Shown here piece after piece: positions 51,509 to 60,349 of a DNA stretch of 64,000 nt. The translations under genes were made by a program, and so were the position numbers. The notes below the pieces were generated by a model, which was given only the letters and a program-made list of their open reading frames with translations, was not told where the DNA came from and did not search any database. The DNA is taken from contig OZ242007.1 in the NCBI GenBank assembly GCA_965204695.1, positions 806,001-870,000 of the forward strand, in the 5' to 3' direction. The stretch's first letter is position 1. Each line of letters starts with the position of its first letter. Source of the DNA: JAHEKD01 sp965204695 (GTDB taxonomy: Bacteria > Pseudomonadota > Gammaproteobacteria > Arenicellales > JAHEKD01).

Positions 51509-52686
51509 TAAGCTGCTCTAGAAGTCACTTTATTCAGATTTAAATTTAACGATTCAATCAATTGGGTCAGACTTTGCAGGTTATGTATGGGTAACATCTG
51601 ATCTACGACTTTATCCAATACGCTCGCGCCTTTTGCTTTGGGCTCATAGCCGTCATAACGCAGTAAAGGATTAAGCCAAATGATCTGCTTACTACTGCGT
51701 TTTAACCGATTCAGATGCTGATTGAGTAAGTCCTGATCTCCTCTATCGAGACCATCAGTAACAAACATTATTTGAGATTTACTATTAATAATATTTCTTA
51801 AGTAGTTGTTATTAAAATATTTTATACACTCACCAATTCTTGTGCCACTATTCCAATCGTGTACGTGCTCACAAATTTGCATTAAAGATTCATCTATGTC
51901 CCGTTGTCTTAATTGCTTGGTAATAGATGTTAGTCTGGTCGCGAATAAAAATATATGGACATGATCTCGGGCTTGATTTAGCAGGTGGGCGAATCTAAGC
52001 ATAATACGCGAATACCGATTCATAGAGCCAGAAATGTCTACAAAAAGCACCAATGGAGAATGTTGTAACTTAGGTTTCTTATGCTTTAAATTGACAACCT
52101 CAAAATCATATTTACTGCTATCTCTTAAGGTGCGTCGAAAATCGACTTTTTTGCGCTGATTTGTAGTGATAAAACGCCGTGCTGGAATTGGCTTGAAGGT
52201 CAGTCTCATCTTGTTCAACAGAGATTGGGCTTGTAAAAACTCCTCGCTGCTCATGGCTTCGAAATCCATGGTTTGTAAACGTTCTTGATCAGACCAACTT
52301 AAATGAATGGTTTCAACCTCGGTATGAGTGTGCCGGTTTTGCTTTGGGGTCGAATTAAAAGCATCCAATGTGCGCTTGGAAAAAGTTTTTTCAGATTTAG
52401 TTTTTACTTTACTTCTAGGCAACGAAACGGCCAAGGCAGAATCAGGTAATTTTGCATTACCCCAATACAATGCAAAGACTTGATTAAAAATTTCTTCATT
52501 CTGGTGAGTATTAATTAAACTTGCTTTTAATGCCCAATATAAATCATGCCGTCCTTTTAATGGCACAAGGCTGATCGCCTGCGTGGCTTTTATTACTAGG
52601 TCGCTGCCAATAGTAATCCCGGCTTTGCGTAGTAAATTTATAAATCCGACTACCGAACTAATAAGCTGCGAATAACCTTGGTCCAT
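51508..52686 (-). CDS. coxE: CoxE-like von Willebrand factor A domain protein
   Basis: 392 residues. An N-terminal helical part and a basic linker (about 90-210) precede a VWA domain with an intact MIDAS motif D217-x-S219-x-S221 (FVDISGSM). CoxE works with the CoxD AAA+ ATPase to sulfurate and mature the Mo/Cu site in Oligotropha. Its ATG overlaps the coxD stop by one base. Confidence 0.9.
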   Translation of the reverse strand: MDQGYSQLISSVVGFINLLRKAGITIGSDLVIKATQAISLVPLKGRHDLYWALKASLINTHQNEEIFNQVFALYWGNAKLPDSALAVSLPRSKVKTKSEKTFSKRTLDAFNSTPKQNRHTHTEVETIHLSWSDQERLQTMDFEAMSSEEFLQAQSLLNKMRLTFKPIPARRFITTNQRKKVDFRRTLRDSSKYDFEVVNLKHKKPKLQHSPLVLFVDISGSMNRYSRIMLRFAHLLNQARDHVHIFLFATRLTSITKQLRQRDIDESLMQICEHVHDWNSGTRIGECIKYFNNNYLRNIINSKSQIMFVTDGLDRGDQDLLNQHLNRLKRSSKQIIWLNPLLRYDGYEPKAKGASVLDKVVDQMLPIHNLQSLTQLIESLNLNLNKVTSRAA

Positions 52687-53585
52687 CAGGCAGGTTGAGA
52701 TTTTTCTAGCAGTGATTCAATTCTTGACTGATCAAATGTTTCCACATCTTCTTTATATTTCAATACCACGCCTAGAGTTTGCTCAACGACTTCAGGAGCA
52801 AGCGATTCAACTTCAAGTACCGACAGCGCATTCGTCCAGTCAATAGATTCCGCTACACCAGGTTTTTTATAAAGGTCCTCATTACGTAGCGACTGCATAA
52901 ATGAAACAATTTGGGCAACCAGCACATCTGATGACTCGGGAGCTTTTAGTTTCACAATCTCAAATTCACGATCCGGGTCTGGATAATCAACCCAATGATA
53001 AAAACAACGTCGTTTCAACGCATCATGAATCTCCCGAGTACGGTTGGAAGTAACAATGACCACCGGAGGTTGTTTTGCTTTAACCACACCAAGCTCTGGT
53101 ATTGAAACTTGAAAATCGGCCAGTAATTCAAGCAAATAAGCCTCGAACGGTTCATCGCCGCGATCAAGTTCATCAATCAATAAGACATTAGGTTTTTCAC
53201 CAACAGCATCTAGCGCCTGAAGTAATGGACGTTTAATTAAAAATTCTTCAGTATAAAGCTGCTTATCCGTTACAAGCGATTTTTGCACTGATGATTCTGA
53301 CATTCTGATTGCCAACATTTGGGCTGGATAATTCCATTCATAGACCGCAGTAGAGACATCAATCCCTTCATAGCATTGCAGGCGAATTAATTGAGTGTTC
53401 AGGGCCGAGGCTAAAACTTTTGCTACTTCTGTTTTACCCACGCCCGGCTCCCCCTCTAAAAACACAGGGCGTCCAAGTTTAAGGGCAAGTAATAATGTTA
53501 CGGCAAGACCTCGATCAGCGATATAACCCTGCTCGGCTAAAAACGATATAGTCTGCTCGACACTTTCAAGAGGGGAACTGGCCAC
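52686..53585 (-). CDS. coxD: CoxD-like MoxR family AAA+ ATPase
   Basis: 299 residues. Walker A is GEPGVGKT (45-52), Walker B is VLLIDELDRGDE, and sensor 1 is VIVTSNRTREIHDAL. MoxR-type ATPases pair with VWA proteins to remodel or activate target enzymes; CoxD is required for active-site assembly of CO dehydrogenase. Start GTG at 53585, without a strong ribosome site. It lies 69 bases after coxM and overlaps coxE. Confidence 0.92.
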   Translation of the reverse strand: MASSPLESVEQTISFLAEQGYIADRGLAVTLLLALKLGRPVFLEGEPGVGKTEVAKVLASALNTQLIRLQCYEGIDVSTAVYEWNYPAQMLAIRMSESSVQKSLVTDKQLYTEEFLIKRPLLQALDAVGEKPNVLLIDELDRGDEPFEAYLLELLADFQVSIPELGVVKAKQPPVVIVTSNRTREIHDALKRRCFYHWVDYPDPDREFEIVKLKAPESSDVLVAQIVSFMQSLRNEDLYKKPGVAESIDWTNALSVLEVESLAPEVVEQTLGVVLKYKEDVETFDQSRIESLLEKSQPA

Positions 53586-53654
53586 GGATTTTTACCGATT
53601 AGTTAGCTTTCCAACACTATTTTAAGTTAAAAACCGTACCCTATTGCAAGTTTA

Positions 53655-54446
53655 TCAACTCGCCGCCGCTACTGCTCTTGCTGCCATCACACTAACAAGA
53701 TGACCACGATATTCAGCGGAAGCATGAATGTCGCTATTGAAGTCATCACTGGCCACAGCAATAGAACGTACCGCATCAGCAGAAAAATTATCAGCCAGTG
53801 CTTGTTCCATTTCGCTGGCTCTGAATACGCTCCCTGCTGCACCAGTGACAGCTACACGAATTTCTGCTTGAGTTTGTGCGACCATGACACCCACAATTGC
53901 GTAACGAGAAGCAGGATTAGCAAACTTGGCATAACCGGCCTGCTCAGGAACTGGAAAACTAACCGCAGTGATGATTTCACCTTCACCTAGTGCTGTTTCA
54001 AACATAGCCGTAAAAAAATCATCAGCCGAAATATCACGTTGATCGGTATGTATTGTTGCGCCCAAACCAACTACCGCAGCAGGATAATCCGCTGCTGGAT
54101 CAGCATTTGCGATCGAGCCACCGATGGTGCCGCGATTACGCACTTGCACATCACCAATCTGACCCGCCAAATTGGCCAAGGCAGGAATTCTACTTTGCAC
54201 CACGGCACTGCGATGTACTTCACTATGGGTTGTCATGGCGCCAACACGTATTGCCCCATCTTCTTCATTAATACCGCTCAGCTCACTGATTCCAGCTAAA
54301 TCTACTAGGTCAGCATGCTGTGCTAACCGCTGTTTCAAGGTCGGGATCAATGTCATGCCACCGGCTACGATTGTTGCGTCGTCATCGGCTAATAACTGAC
54401 TGGCTACACTTAAATCACTGGGTTTATGATAATTAAATTCATACAT
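53655..54446 (-). CDS. coxM: Molybdenum hydroxylase medium (FAD-binding) subunit, CoxM-like
   Basis: 263 residues. The FAD-binding motifs of the family are present: AGGMTLIP (28-35) and TIGGSIANADPAAD (107-120). It passes electrons from the 2Fe-2S subunit to the acceptor. AAGGAGAG lies upstream of ATG 54446, 11 bases after the coxL stop. Third in the order small-large-medium, which is the arrangement associated with form II cox clusters. Confidence 0.92.
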   Translation of the reverse strand: MYEFNYHKPSDLSVASQLLADDDATIVAGGMTLIPTLKQRLAQHADLVDLAGISELSGINEEDGAIRVGAMTTHSEVHRSAVVQSRIPALANLAGQIGDVQVRNRGTIGGSIANADPAADYPAAVVGLGATIHTDQRDISADDFFTAMFETALGEGEIITAVSFPVPEQAGYAKFANPASRYAIVGVMVAQTQAEIRVAVTGAAGSVFRASEMEQALADNFSADAVRSIAVASDDFNSDIHASAEYRGHLVSVMAARAVAAAS

Positions 54447-54457
54447 AATTACTCTCC

Positions 54458-56818
54458 TTAAGCTTGACCGTTAGACATGGCTTGCCAGACTTTCATTGGC
54501 GTGGCTGGCATATCGATGTGCCTGACATTGTAATCACCCAGTGCATTGACAATCGCATTAATCACCGCTGGCGGGGACCCAATTGCTCCTGCCTCACCGC
54601 ACCCCTTTACGCCCAGAGGATTGTGTGTACAGGCTGTGACAGTTGTATCAACAGTAAACGACGGTAAATCATCTGCCCGGGGCATACAATAATCCATATA
54701 GCTACCGGTTAATAACTGTCCTTGATCGTCATAAACACAGTTTTCTAACAATGCCTGACCAATACCCTGTGCTAGCCCACCATGGACCTGCCCCTCAACA
54801 ATCATCGGATTAATAATATTTCCGAAATCATCTGAGGCATGAAAACTAACCAAATCAACCACGCCTGTCTCAGGATCAATCTCGACTTCACAAATATATG
54901 TTCCTGCCGGATAAGTAAAGTTAGCAGGATCATAAAATGAAGTTTCTTCTAAGCCGGGCTCTAGATCTTCTAACGGATAGTTGTGTGGCACATATGCTGT
55001 CAAAGCTACGTCACCAAATGCAGTGACTTTATCCGTGCCTGTAACTTTAAATTCTCCATTTTCGAACTCCACATCCGCTACATCGGCTTCCATCAAATGT
55101 GCAGCTATTTTTTTAGCCTTGGCAATGATTTTCTCAACCGAACGATAGATCGCTGAGCCGCCAACTGCAATTGAACGCGAGCCATAAGTACCCATTCCAA
55201 AAGGCACTTTATCGGTATCGCCGTGAACGATTTCAATCGAATCATAATCAATACCCAGCATGTCCGAAACCACTTGGGCAAAGGTTGTTTCATGACCTTG
55301 CCCATGTGAGTGAGAACCTGTCAAAACAGTGACTGACCCGGTTGGATTTACCCTGATGGTTGCTGCTTCATAAAGACCGGCACGGGCACCTAAAGCACCC
55401 ACAACATTAGATGGTGCAATTCCACAAGCTTCAATGTACGAGGCCATTCCGATTCCTCGCAATTTACCTCTTGTTGCGGCTTCGTCTTTACGGGCTTGGA
55501 AACCGGCATAATCAGCCGCTTCAAGCGCCTGATCCAAAGTCACTTCATAATTACCGGTGTCATAAGTCAATGCGACCGGCGTGTCATAAGGAAATTGATC
55601 AGGTTGAATGAAATTACGGCGCCTGAGTTCGGCCGGGTCAATATTCATTTCTTTGGCGGCCACATCAACAATACGTTCCAGCAAATAAGTCGCTTCTGGT
55701 CGGCCAGCGCCTCGGTAGGCATCAACCGCCACCGTATTTGTGAATACTGCTTTAACTTCACAATGAATTGCAGGTGTGGCGTACTGACCGGCTAATAATG
55801 TAGCATGTAAATATGTGGGCACACACGGTGCAAAAGTGGATAAATACGCTCCCATATTAGCTAGTGTGTTACAACGCAAACCAAGGAACTTCCCGTTCTC
55901 ATCCATTGCCAATTCAACATGGGTGACATGATCTCGTCCGTGTGCATCTGACATGAATGATTCGGAGCGCTCAGCCGTCCATTTCACTGGTCGCTTAAGT
56001 TGCCCTGCTGCCCAGGTCACCATAGCTTCTTCAGCGTAATGATAAATTTTAGAGCCAAATCCTCCACCAACATCGGGCGCGTAAACTCGGAGTTTATGCT
56101 CTGGAATGCTGAGTACAAAAGCACCCATCAATAGCCGAATAACATGTGGATTTTGACTGGTGGTGTAAAGCGTGTAATCGCCACTACTGACATTGTAGTC
56201 GCCTATTGCTGCACGGGGTTCGATTGCGTTAGCCACGAGTCGATTATTAATCAGATCGAGCTGAGTAACATGATGTGCATTTGCGAAAGCTGTATCGGTT
56301 GCCTCTTTATCGCCAAGCTCCCAATCAAAACACAAATTACTGCCAAGGTCGTCATGAATAGCCGTAGCACCCTCATCCAATGCAGCCCGCATGTCAATTT
56401 GAGCGGGTAATTCTTCATAATCAATAACTATGGCTTCAGCCGCATCCCGTGCTTGTTGCCGTGATTCGGCAATAACCAAAGCCACTGGATCACCCACATG
56501 TCTAACTCGTCCTTCAGCCAGGATGGGATGTTTGGGTTCGTTCATAGGTGTGCCATCTTTTTGGGTGACCTCCCAACCACATGGCACGCCACCTGCCTCA
56601 GCAAAATCCGCCGAAGTATAAATAGTAACCACACCTGACATAGCTGCGGCATCTGTACTGTCTATACTATTGATATTGGCATGCGCATAAGGAGAACGCA
56701 CAATCCAGGCATGAGTTTGATTCGCTAAATTAATATCGTCAGTATAGGTTCCCTGACCTGTCAGAAAACGATAGTCTTCGCGTCTAGTAACAGCTTCACC
56801 AATTCCTGCATGTCCCAT
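54458..56818 (-). CDS. coxL: Molybdenum hydroxylase large subunit, form II CoxL-like
   Basis: 786 residues, the molybdopterin-binding catalytic subunit. The active-site loop reads AYRGAGR (367-373), the form II signature; true CO dehydrogenases (form I) have AYxCSFR, with a copper-binding Cys. The C-terminal catalytic Glu742 in GCGEAG is present. Form II enzymes are annotated as CO dehydrogenase-like or aldehyde/xanthine-type hydroxylases, and their substrate is largely unresolved. It overlaps nothing but follows coxS after a single base, and the full maturation set is downstream. Confidence 0.93.
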   Translation of the reverse strand: MGHAGIGEAVTRREDYRFLTGQGTYTDDINLANQTHAWIVRSPYAHANINSIDSTDAAAMSGVVTIYTSADFAEAGGVPCGWEVTQKDGTPMNEPKHPILAEGRVRHVGDPVALVIAESRQQARDAAEAIVIDYEELPAQIDMRAALDEGATAIHDDLGSNLCFDWELGDKEATDTAFANAHHVTQLDLINNRLVANAIEPRAAIGDYNVSSGDYTLYTTSQNPHVIRLLMGAFVLSIPEHKLRVYAPDVGGGFGSKIYHYAEEAMVTWAAGQLKRPVKWTAERSESFMSDAHGRDHVTHVELAMDENGKFLGLRCNTLANMGAYLSTFAPCVPTYLHATLLAGQYATPAIHCEVKAVFTNTVAVDAYRGAGRPEATYLLERIVDVAAKEMNIDPAELRRRNFIQPDQFPYDTPVALTYDTGNYEVTLDQALEAADYAGFQARKDEAATRGKLRGIGMASYIEACGIAPSNVVGALGARAGLYEAATIRVNPTGSVTVLTGSHSHGQGHETTFAQVVSDMLGIDYDSIEIVHGDTDKVPFGMGTYGSRSIAVGGSAIYRSVEKIIAKAKKIAAHLMEADVADVEFENGEFKVTGTDKVTAFGDVALTAYVPHNYPLEDLEPGLEETSFYDPANFTYPAGTYICEVEIDPETGVVDLVSFHASDDFGNIINPMIVEGQVHGGLAQGIGQALLENCVYDDQGQLLTGSYMDYCMPRADDLPSFTVDTTVTACTHNPLGVKGCGEAGAIGSPPAVINAIVNALGDYNVRHIDMPATPMKVWQAMSNGQA

Positions 56819-56819
56819 C

Positions 56820-57290
56820 TTAAACCTCCCTCATCATTTGCGCGCCGTTTTGCACAGCTTTAACGATATTGTGATAACCGGTACAGCGGCATATATTCCC
56901 TTCCAGCCATTCACGAATTTGGGTCTCATCAGGATTGGGATTTTGATTGATCAAATCAACAGCACTCATGACCATACCGGGTGTACAAAAGCCGCATTGC
57001 AAGCCATGATGGTTTTTAAATGCCTGTTGCATAGGATGCATGTCATCACCATTGGCAAGCCCTTCTATAGTTGTTACAGACTTGCCATCAACCTGAGCTG
57101 CTAACATTGTGCAACTCTTCACTGATTGACCATCAACATGCACGACACAAGCGCCACATTGACTGGTGTCACAACCAATGTGAGTGCCAGTCGAGCCACC
57201 CTGGCGTAATGCTTCGCTGAGCAACTGGGAATCCGGAACTTCAAGCTGGGTAGAAGTTCCATTTAATTGAAACGAAATACTAACCGTCAT
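56820..57290 (-). CDS. coxS: Molybdenum hydroxylase small (2Fe-2S) subunit, CoxS-like
   Basis: 156 residues with eight cluster cysteines: Cys40, Cys45, Cys48 and Cys60 in the plant-ferredoxin-type N-terminal domain, Cys99, Cys102, Cys134 and Cys136 in the helical C-terminal domain (CGFCTPG, CRCTGY). It relays electrons from the Mo site to FAD. First gene of the eight-gene operon, with a strong AGGAGGT ribosome site very close (four bases) to ATG 57290. Confidence 0.94.
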   Translation of the reverse strand: MTVSISFQLNGTSTQLEVPDSQLLSEALRQGGSTGTHIGCDTSQCGACVVHVDGQSVKSCTMLAAQVDGKSVTTIEGLANGDDMHPMQQAFKNHHGLQCGFCTPGMVMSAVDLINQNPNPDETQIREWLEGNICRCTGYHNIVKAVQNGAQMMREV

Positions 57291-57411
57291 TAGACCTCCT
57301 CAAGTTATATGCTGGAAGATAATTCCTGCTTACTAGTTACAACCGGCTGTGTGGACCGGCAGGCAGGCGAATCATATTATCATATAACACTCAACGGCTA
57401 AATGCTGATCG

Positions 57412-58722
57412 TTAGGCATTTACGATGTAGGGCTGTCGCTGTTTGTATCTACCACGGCTATCAACAATCAATTTGGCATGTTGTGCTAACAAACCATAAT
57501 CAAAATCATCATGGTCTGTTGCGATAATCACACAATCATAGTCAGTAACATTTTCCACTGTTAGATCCACACTATTCATATCAAAAGAATAGTTACGAAT
57601 TTTGGGAAACACAGGAATAAACGGATCACTGTAATCAACTTGAGCGCCCAGCTTGGTTAGTTTATCCATGATTACCACTGCTGGTGATTCACGCATATCA
57701 TCAACGTTCTTTTTGTAAGCAATCCCCAAAACCAGGATTTTGCTTGAGCTTAAAGATTTTTGCTGTTGGTTTAAACCAAGCATAACCTTTTCGACGACAT
57801 AGTCAGGCATGGCATTATTAACTTCTCCGGCAAGCTCTATGAAACGTGTATGCACACCGTATTCACGTGCTTTCCAAGTCAAATAAAATGGATCAATGGG
57901 AATACAATGTCCACCTAAACCGGGGCCCGGGTAATAAGCCGTAAATCCAAAAGGTTTAGTTTTGGCTGCATCAATGACTTCGTAGATATTAATGCCCATT
58001 TTGTCCGCCAATACTTTCATTTCATTCACCAACCCAATATTGACAGCGCGGTGGATATTCTCCAACAGCTTGGTCATCTCTGCGACTTTGGTTGAACTTA
58101 CTGGAACAATTTGATCACAAACCTTTGCATACAGGGCTTTTGCCAATTCGAGACAATTCTGTGTATGGCCACTGACTATTTTGGGAATAGTCCGAGTAGT
58201 AAAGTTTTGATTGCCGGGATCTTCTCGTTCCGGGGAATAAATTAAAAAAACATCTTTTCCTACTTTTAGACCATCTGCTTGAAGCCGAGGCAACAATTCT
58301 TCTTCGGTGGTGCCTGGATAAGTCGTGCTCTCTAGCGAAATAATATGTCCTGGTTGTAAATGCGGAAAAATCTGTTCGACAGTATTAATGACAAAGCTTA
58401 AATCAGGCTCACGATATTGATTCAATGGAGTGGGCACACAAATTACGATTACATCTGCATTTCGTAACTCACGAAAATCTGTAGAAAAACTTAAGAGTTG
58501 ATGTACAGCGCTAATTCGTTCAGACGGAATATGTTTGATATAACTATTTTTGTTAGATAACGACTCAACTTTTGCAGGATCAATATCTATACCTATGGCA
58601 TTGCAACCATTTTCTGCAAAGCGCAATAACAGAGGTAAACCGATATACCCTAAACCAATCACTGCAGCTGTAAATTGGTTTGTGTTAATTTTATCCAGTT
58701 GTTTATTAAAAATATCTGTCAT
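57412..58722 (-). CDS. Nucleotide sugar dehydrogenase, WbpA-like (UDP-GlcNAc/UDP-HexNAc 6-dehydrogenase)
   Basis: 436 residues, UDP-glucose/GDP-mannose dehydrogenase family. GLGYIGLP (23-30) is the NAD site and Cys273 in GLGGHCIPIDP is the nucleophile. The IPSE segment and GGHCIPIDPFYL are typical of WbpA/WbpO-type enzymes that oxidise UDP-N-acetylhexosamines rather than UDP-glucose (compare GGSCFPKD in the Ugd at 1796). No other polysaccharide genes surround it except algC at 60350. Substrate is inferred. Confidence 0.85.
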   Translation of the reverse strand: MTDIFNKQLDKINTNQFTAAVIGLGYIGLPLLLRFAENGCNAIGIDIDPAKVESLSNKNSYIKHIPSERISAVHQLLSFSTDFRELRNADVIVICVPTPLNQYREPDLSFVINTVEQIFPHLQPGHIISLESTTYPGTTEEELLPRLQADGLKVGKDVFLIYSPEREDPGNQNFTTRTIPKIVSGHTQNCLELAKALYAKVCDQIVPVSSTKVAEMTKLLENIHRAVNIGLVNEMKVLADKMGINIYEVIDAAKTKPFGFTAYYPGPGLGGHCIPIDPFYLTWKAREYGVHTRFIELAGEVNNAMPDYVVEKVMLGLNQQQKSLSSSKILVLGIAYKKNVDDMRESPAVVIMDKLTKLGAQVDYSDPFIPVFPKIRNYSFDMNSVDLTVENVTDYDCVIIATDHDDFDYGLLAQHAKLIVDSRGRYKQRQPYIVNA

Positions 58723-58847
58723 TAATAAATCCTAACTATTCAGACAACCAATATACGAAATTCGAGCTTAAATTACACTTATGATTGTTACTAAAGCTCT
58801 AAATACAACATTGTTATGACTAATCACTGTGACAAAGATTCCTATAG

Positions 58848-58853
58848 TATAAT
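58848..58853 (+). promoter_or_regulatory. Probable -10 element upstream of lpdA
   Basis: A perfect TATAAT lies 34 bases before the lpdA start. No good -35 hexamer is seen 16-18 bases upstream (CACTGT at best), so the promoter is only partly supported. Confidence 0.4.
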
Positions 58854-58886
58854 GCCGCAAAAATCGCCTAACACTCAGGAGTGACC

Positions 58887-60317
58887 ATGTCTAAATCATA
58901 CGATGTAATTGTTATCGGATCCGGCCCGGCCGGTTATGTTGCTGCAATTCGGTGCGCGCAGCTAGGCCTTTCGACAGCTTGTGTAGAACGTTGGACTAAC
59001 AAAAATGGAAAACAGTCACTCGGTGGGACATGCTTAAATGTCGGCTGTATTCCTTCCAAAGCGTTATTGGATTCATCCGAGCAATACCACAAACTGACTC
59101 ATGATTTCAAAAAACACGGCATCGAGGTGGAAGGTGCGCGAGTTGATGTGCCAAAAATGATTTCCCGCAAGCAAAAAATTGTAGATCAATTAACCGGCGG
59201 TATTGGCATGTTATTCAAAGCCAATAAAATTGATTCAATTCATGGCCACGGTAAATTATTGGCTGGTAATAAGGTGGAAGTCAGCAATCCAGATAATGGC
59301 GAAGTGATTGAAACCATCGAAGCTGAAAATGTGATTCTAGCCAACGGTTCTATCCCAATCGAATTGCCTTTTTTACCCTTTGATGGTGACCGCATAGTCG
59401 ACTCAGCCGGTGCATTGGAATTTACTGAAGTGCCTGAAAAACTAGCGATTATCGGCGCTGGCGTTATCGGCCTTGAACTAGGCAGTGTTTGGCGCAGATT
59501 AGGAGCTGAAGTTATCATCTTGGAAGCTTTAGAAACATTTTTGGCAACAGGCGACCAACATGCCGCTAAAGAAGCTGCTAAACAGTTCAAGCGTCAAGGT
59601 CTTGATATTCGTCTAGGAACCAAAGTTACAGGTGCGGAAAACACTGGTGATAAAGTAAATATCAGCTACGAGGACAGCAACGGCACACAAAGCCTGGAGG
59701 CAGATCGCTTAATTGTTGCCGTTGGCCGCAAACCTTATACAGATGGCTTGTTATCAGATGACTGCGGCGTCCAACTTGATGAACGTGGCTTTATTAAAAT
59801 TGGCGACGAGTGGCGCACTGATGCTGCTAATGTTTTCGCCGTTGGCGATACCGTTCGTGGTCCAATGTTAGCGCATAAAGGCTCCGAAGAAGGTGTCGCT
59901 GTTGCTGAAATCATTGCTGGCAAACACGGTCATGTTAATTTCGATACCATCCCATGGGTTATTTATACTGACCCTGAAATCGCCTGGGTTGGCAAAACCG
60001 AGCATGAATTAACCGAGGCGGGCATCCCCTTTAATTCAGGTCAATTTCCGTTTGCCGCAACCGGTCGTGCTAAGGCTATGGAAAGTACCGCTGGTTTTGT
60101 AAAAATTATTGCTCATGCTGAAACAGATCGGATTCTTGGTGTGCACATGGTTGGGCCTCACGTTTCTGAATTGATTGCTGAGGCAGTGGTAGCGATGGAG
60201 TATGCAGCCAGTGCTGAAGATTTAGCTAGGACCGTACACGCTCACCCGACACTTTCTGAAGCTGTTCATGAAGCTGCATTGGCGGTTGATAAGCGCGCTA
60301 TTCACAAAGCTAACTAA
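58887..60317 (+). CDS. lpdA: Dihydrolipoyl dehydrogenase
   Basis: E3 flavoprotein of 2-oxoacid dehydrogenase complexes and the glycine cleavage system. 476 residues from ATG 58887, with AGGAG just upstream; a GTG at 58881 is part of that site. FAD site GSGPAGY, redox disulfide Cys49-Cys54 (GGTCLNVGCIPSKALL), NAD site GAGVIGLELG, and C-terminal His453/Glu458 (HPTLSE). It is not next to E1/E2 genes, so it probably serves several complexes. algC follows after 32 bases. Confidence 0.95.
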   Translation: MSKSYDVIVIGSGPAGYVAAIRCAQLGLSTACVERWTNKNGKQSLGGTCLNVGCIPSKALLDSSEQYHKLTHDFKKHGIEVEGARVDVPKMISRKQKIVDQLTGGIGMLFKANKIDSIHGHGKLLAGNKVEVSNPDNGEVIETIEAENVILANGSIPIELPFLPFDGDRIVDSAGALEFTEVPEKLAIIGAGVIGLELGSVWRRLGAEVIILEALETFLATGDQHAAKEAAKQFKRQGLDIRLGTKVTGAENTGDKVNISYEDSNGTQSLEADRLIVAVGRKPYTDGLLSDDCGVQLDERGFIKIGDEWRTDAANVFAVGDTVRGPMLAHKGSEEGVAVAEIIAGKHGHVNFDTIPWVIYTDPEIAWVGKTEHELTEAGIPFNSGQFPFAATGRAKAMESTAGFVKIIAHAETDRILGVHMVGPHVSELIAEAVVAMEYAASAEDLARTVHAHPTLSEAVHEAALAVDKRAIHKAN

Positions 60318-60349
60318 TAACTAATCAAACATATAACTAGAGACTCGGT

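Noticed and set aside
49427..57290. Reading the operon as a true CO dehydrogenase for carbon monoxide oxidation
   Set aside because: The active-site loop is AYRGAGR and lacks the Cys that binds copper in form I CoxL, so CO oxidation cannot be claimed from sequence.
57340..57370. GC-rich hairpin (CCGG...CCGG) between the WbpA-like gene and coxS
   Set aside because: Only four pairs with a nine-base loop and no T-run; too weak for a terminator.
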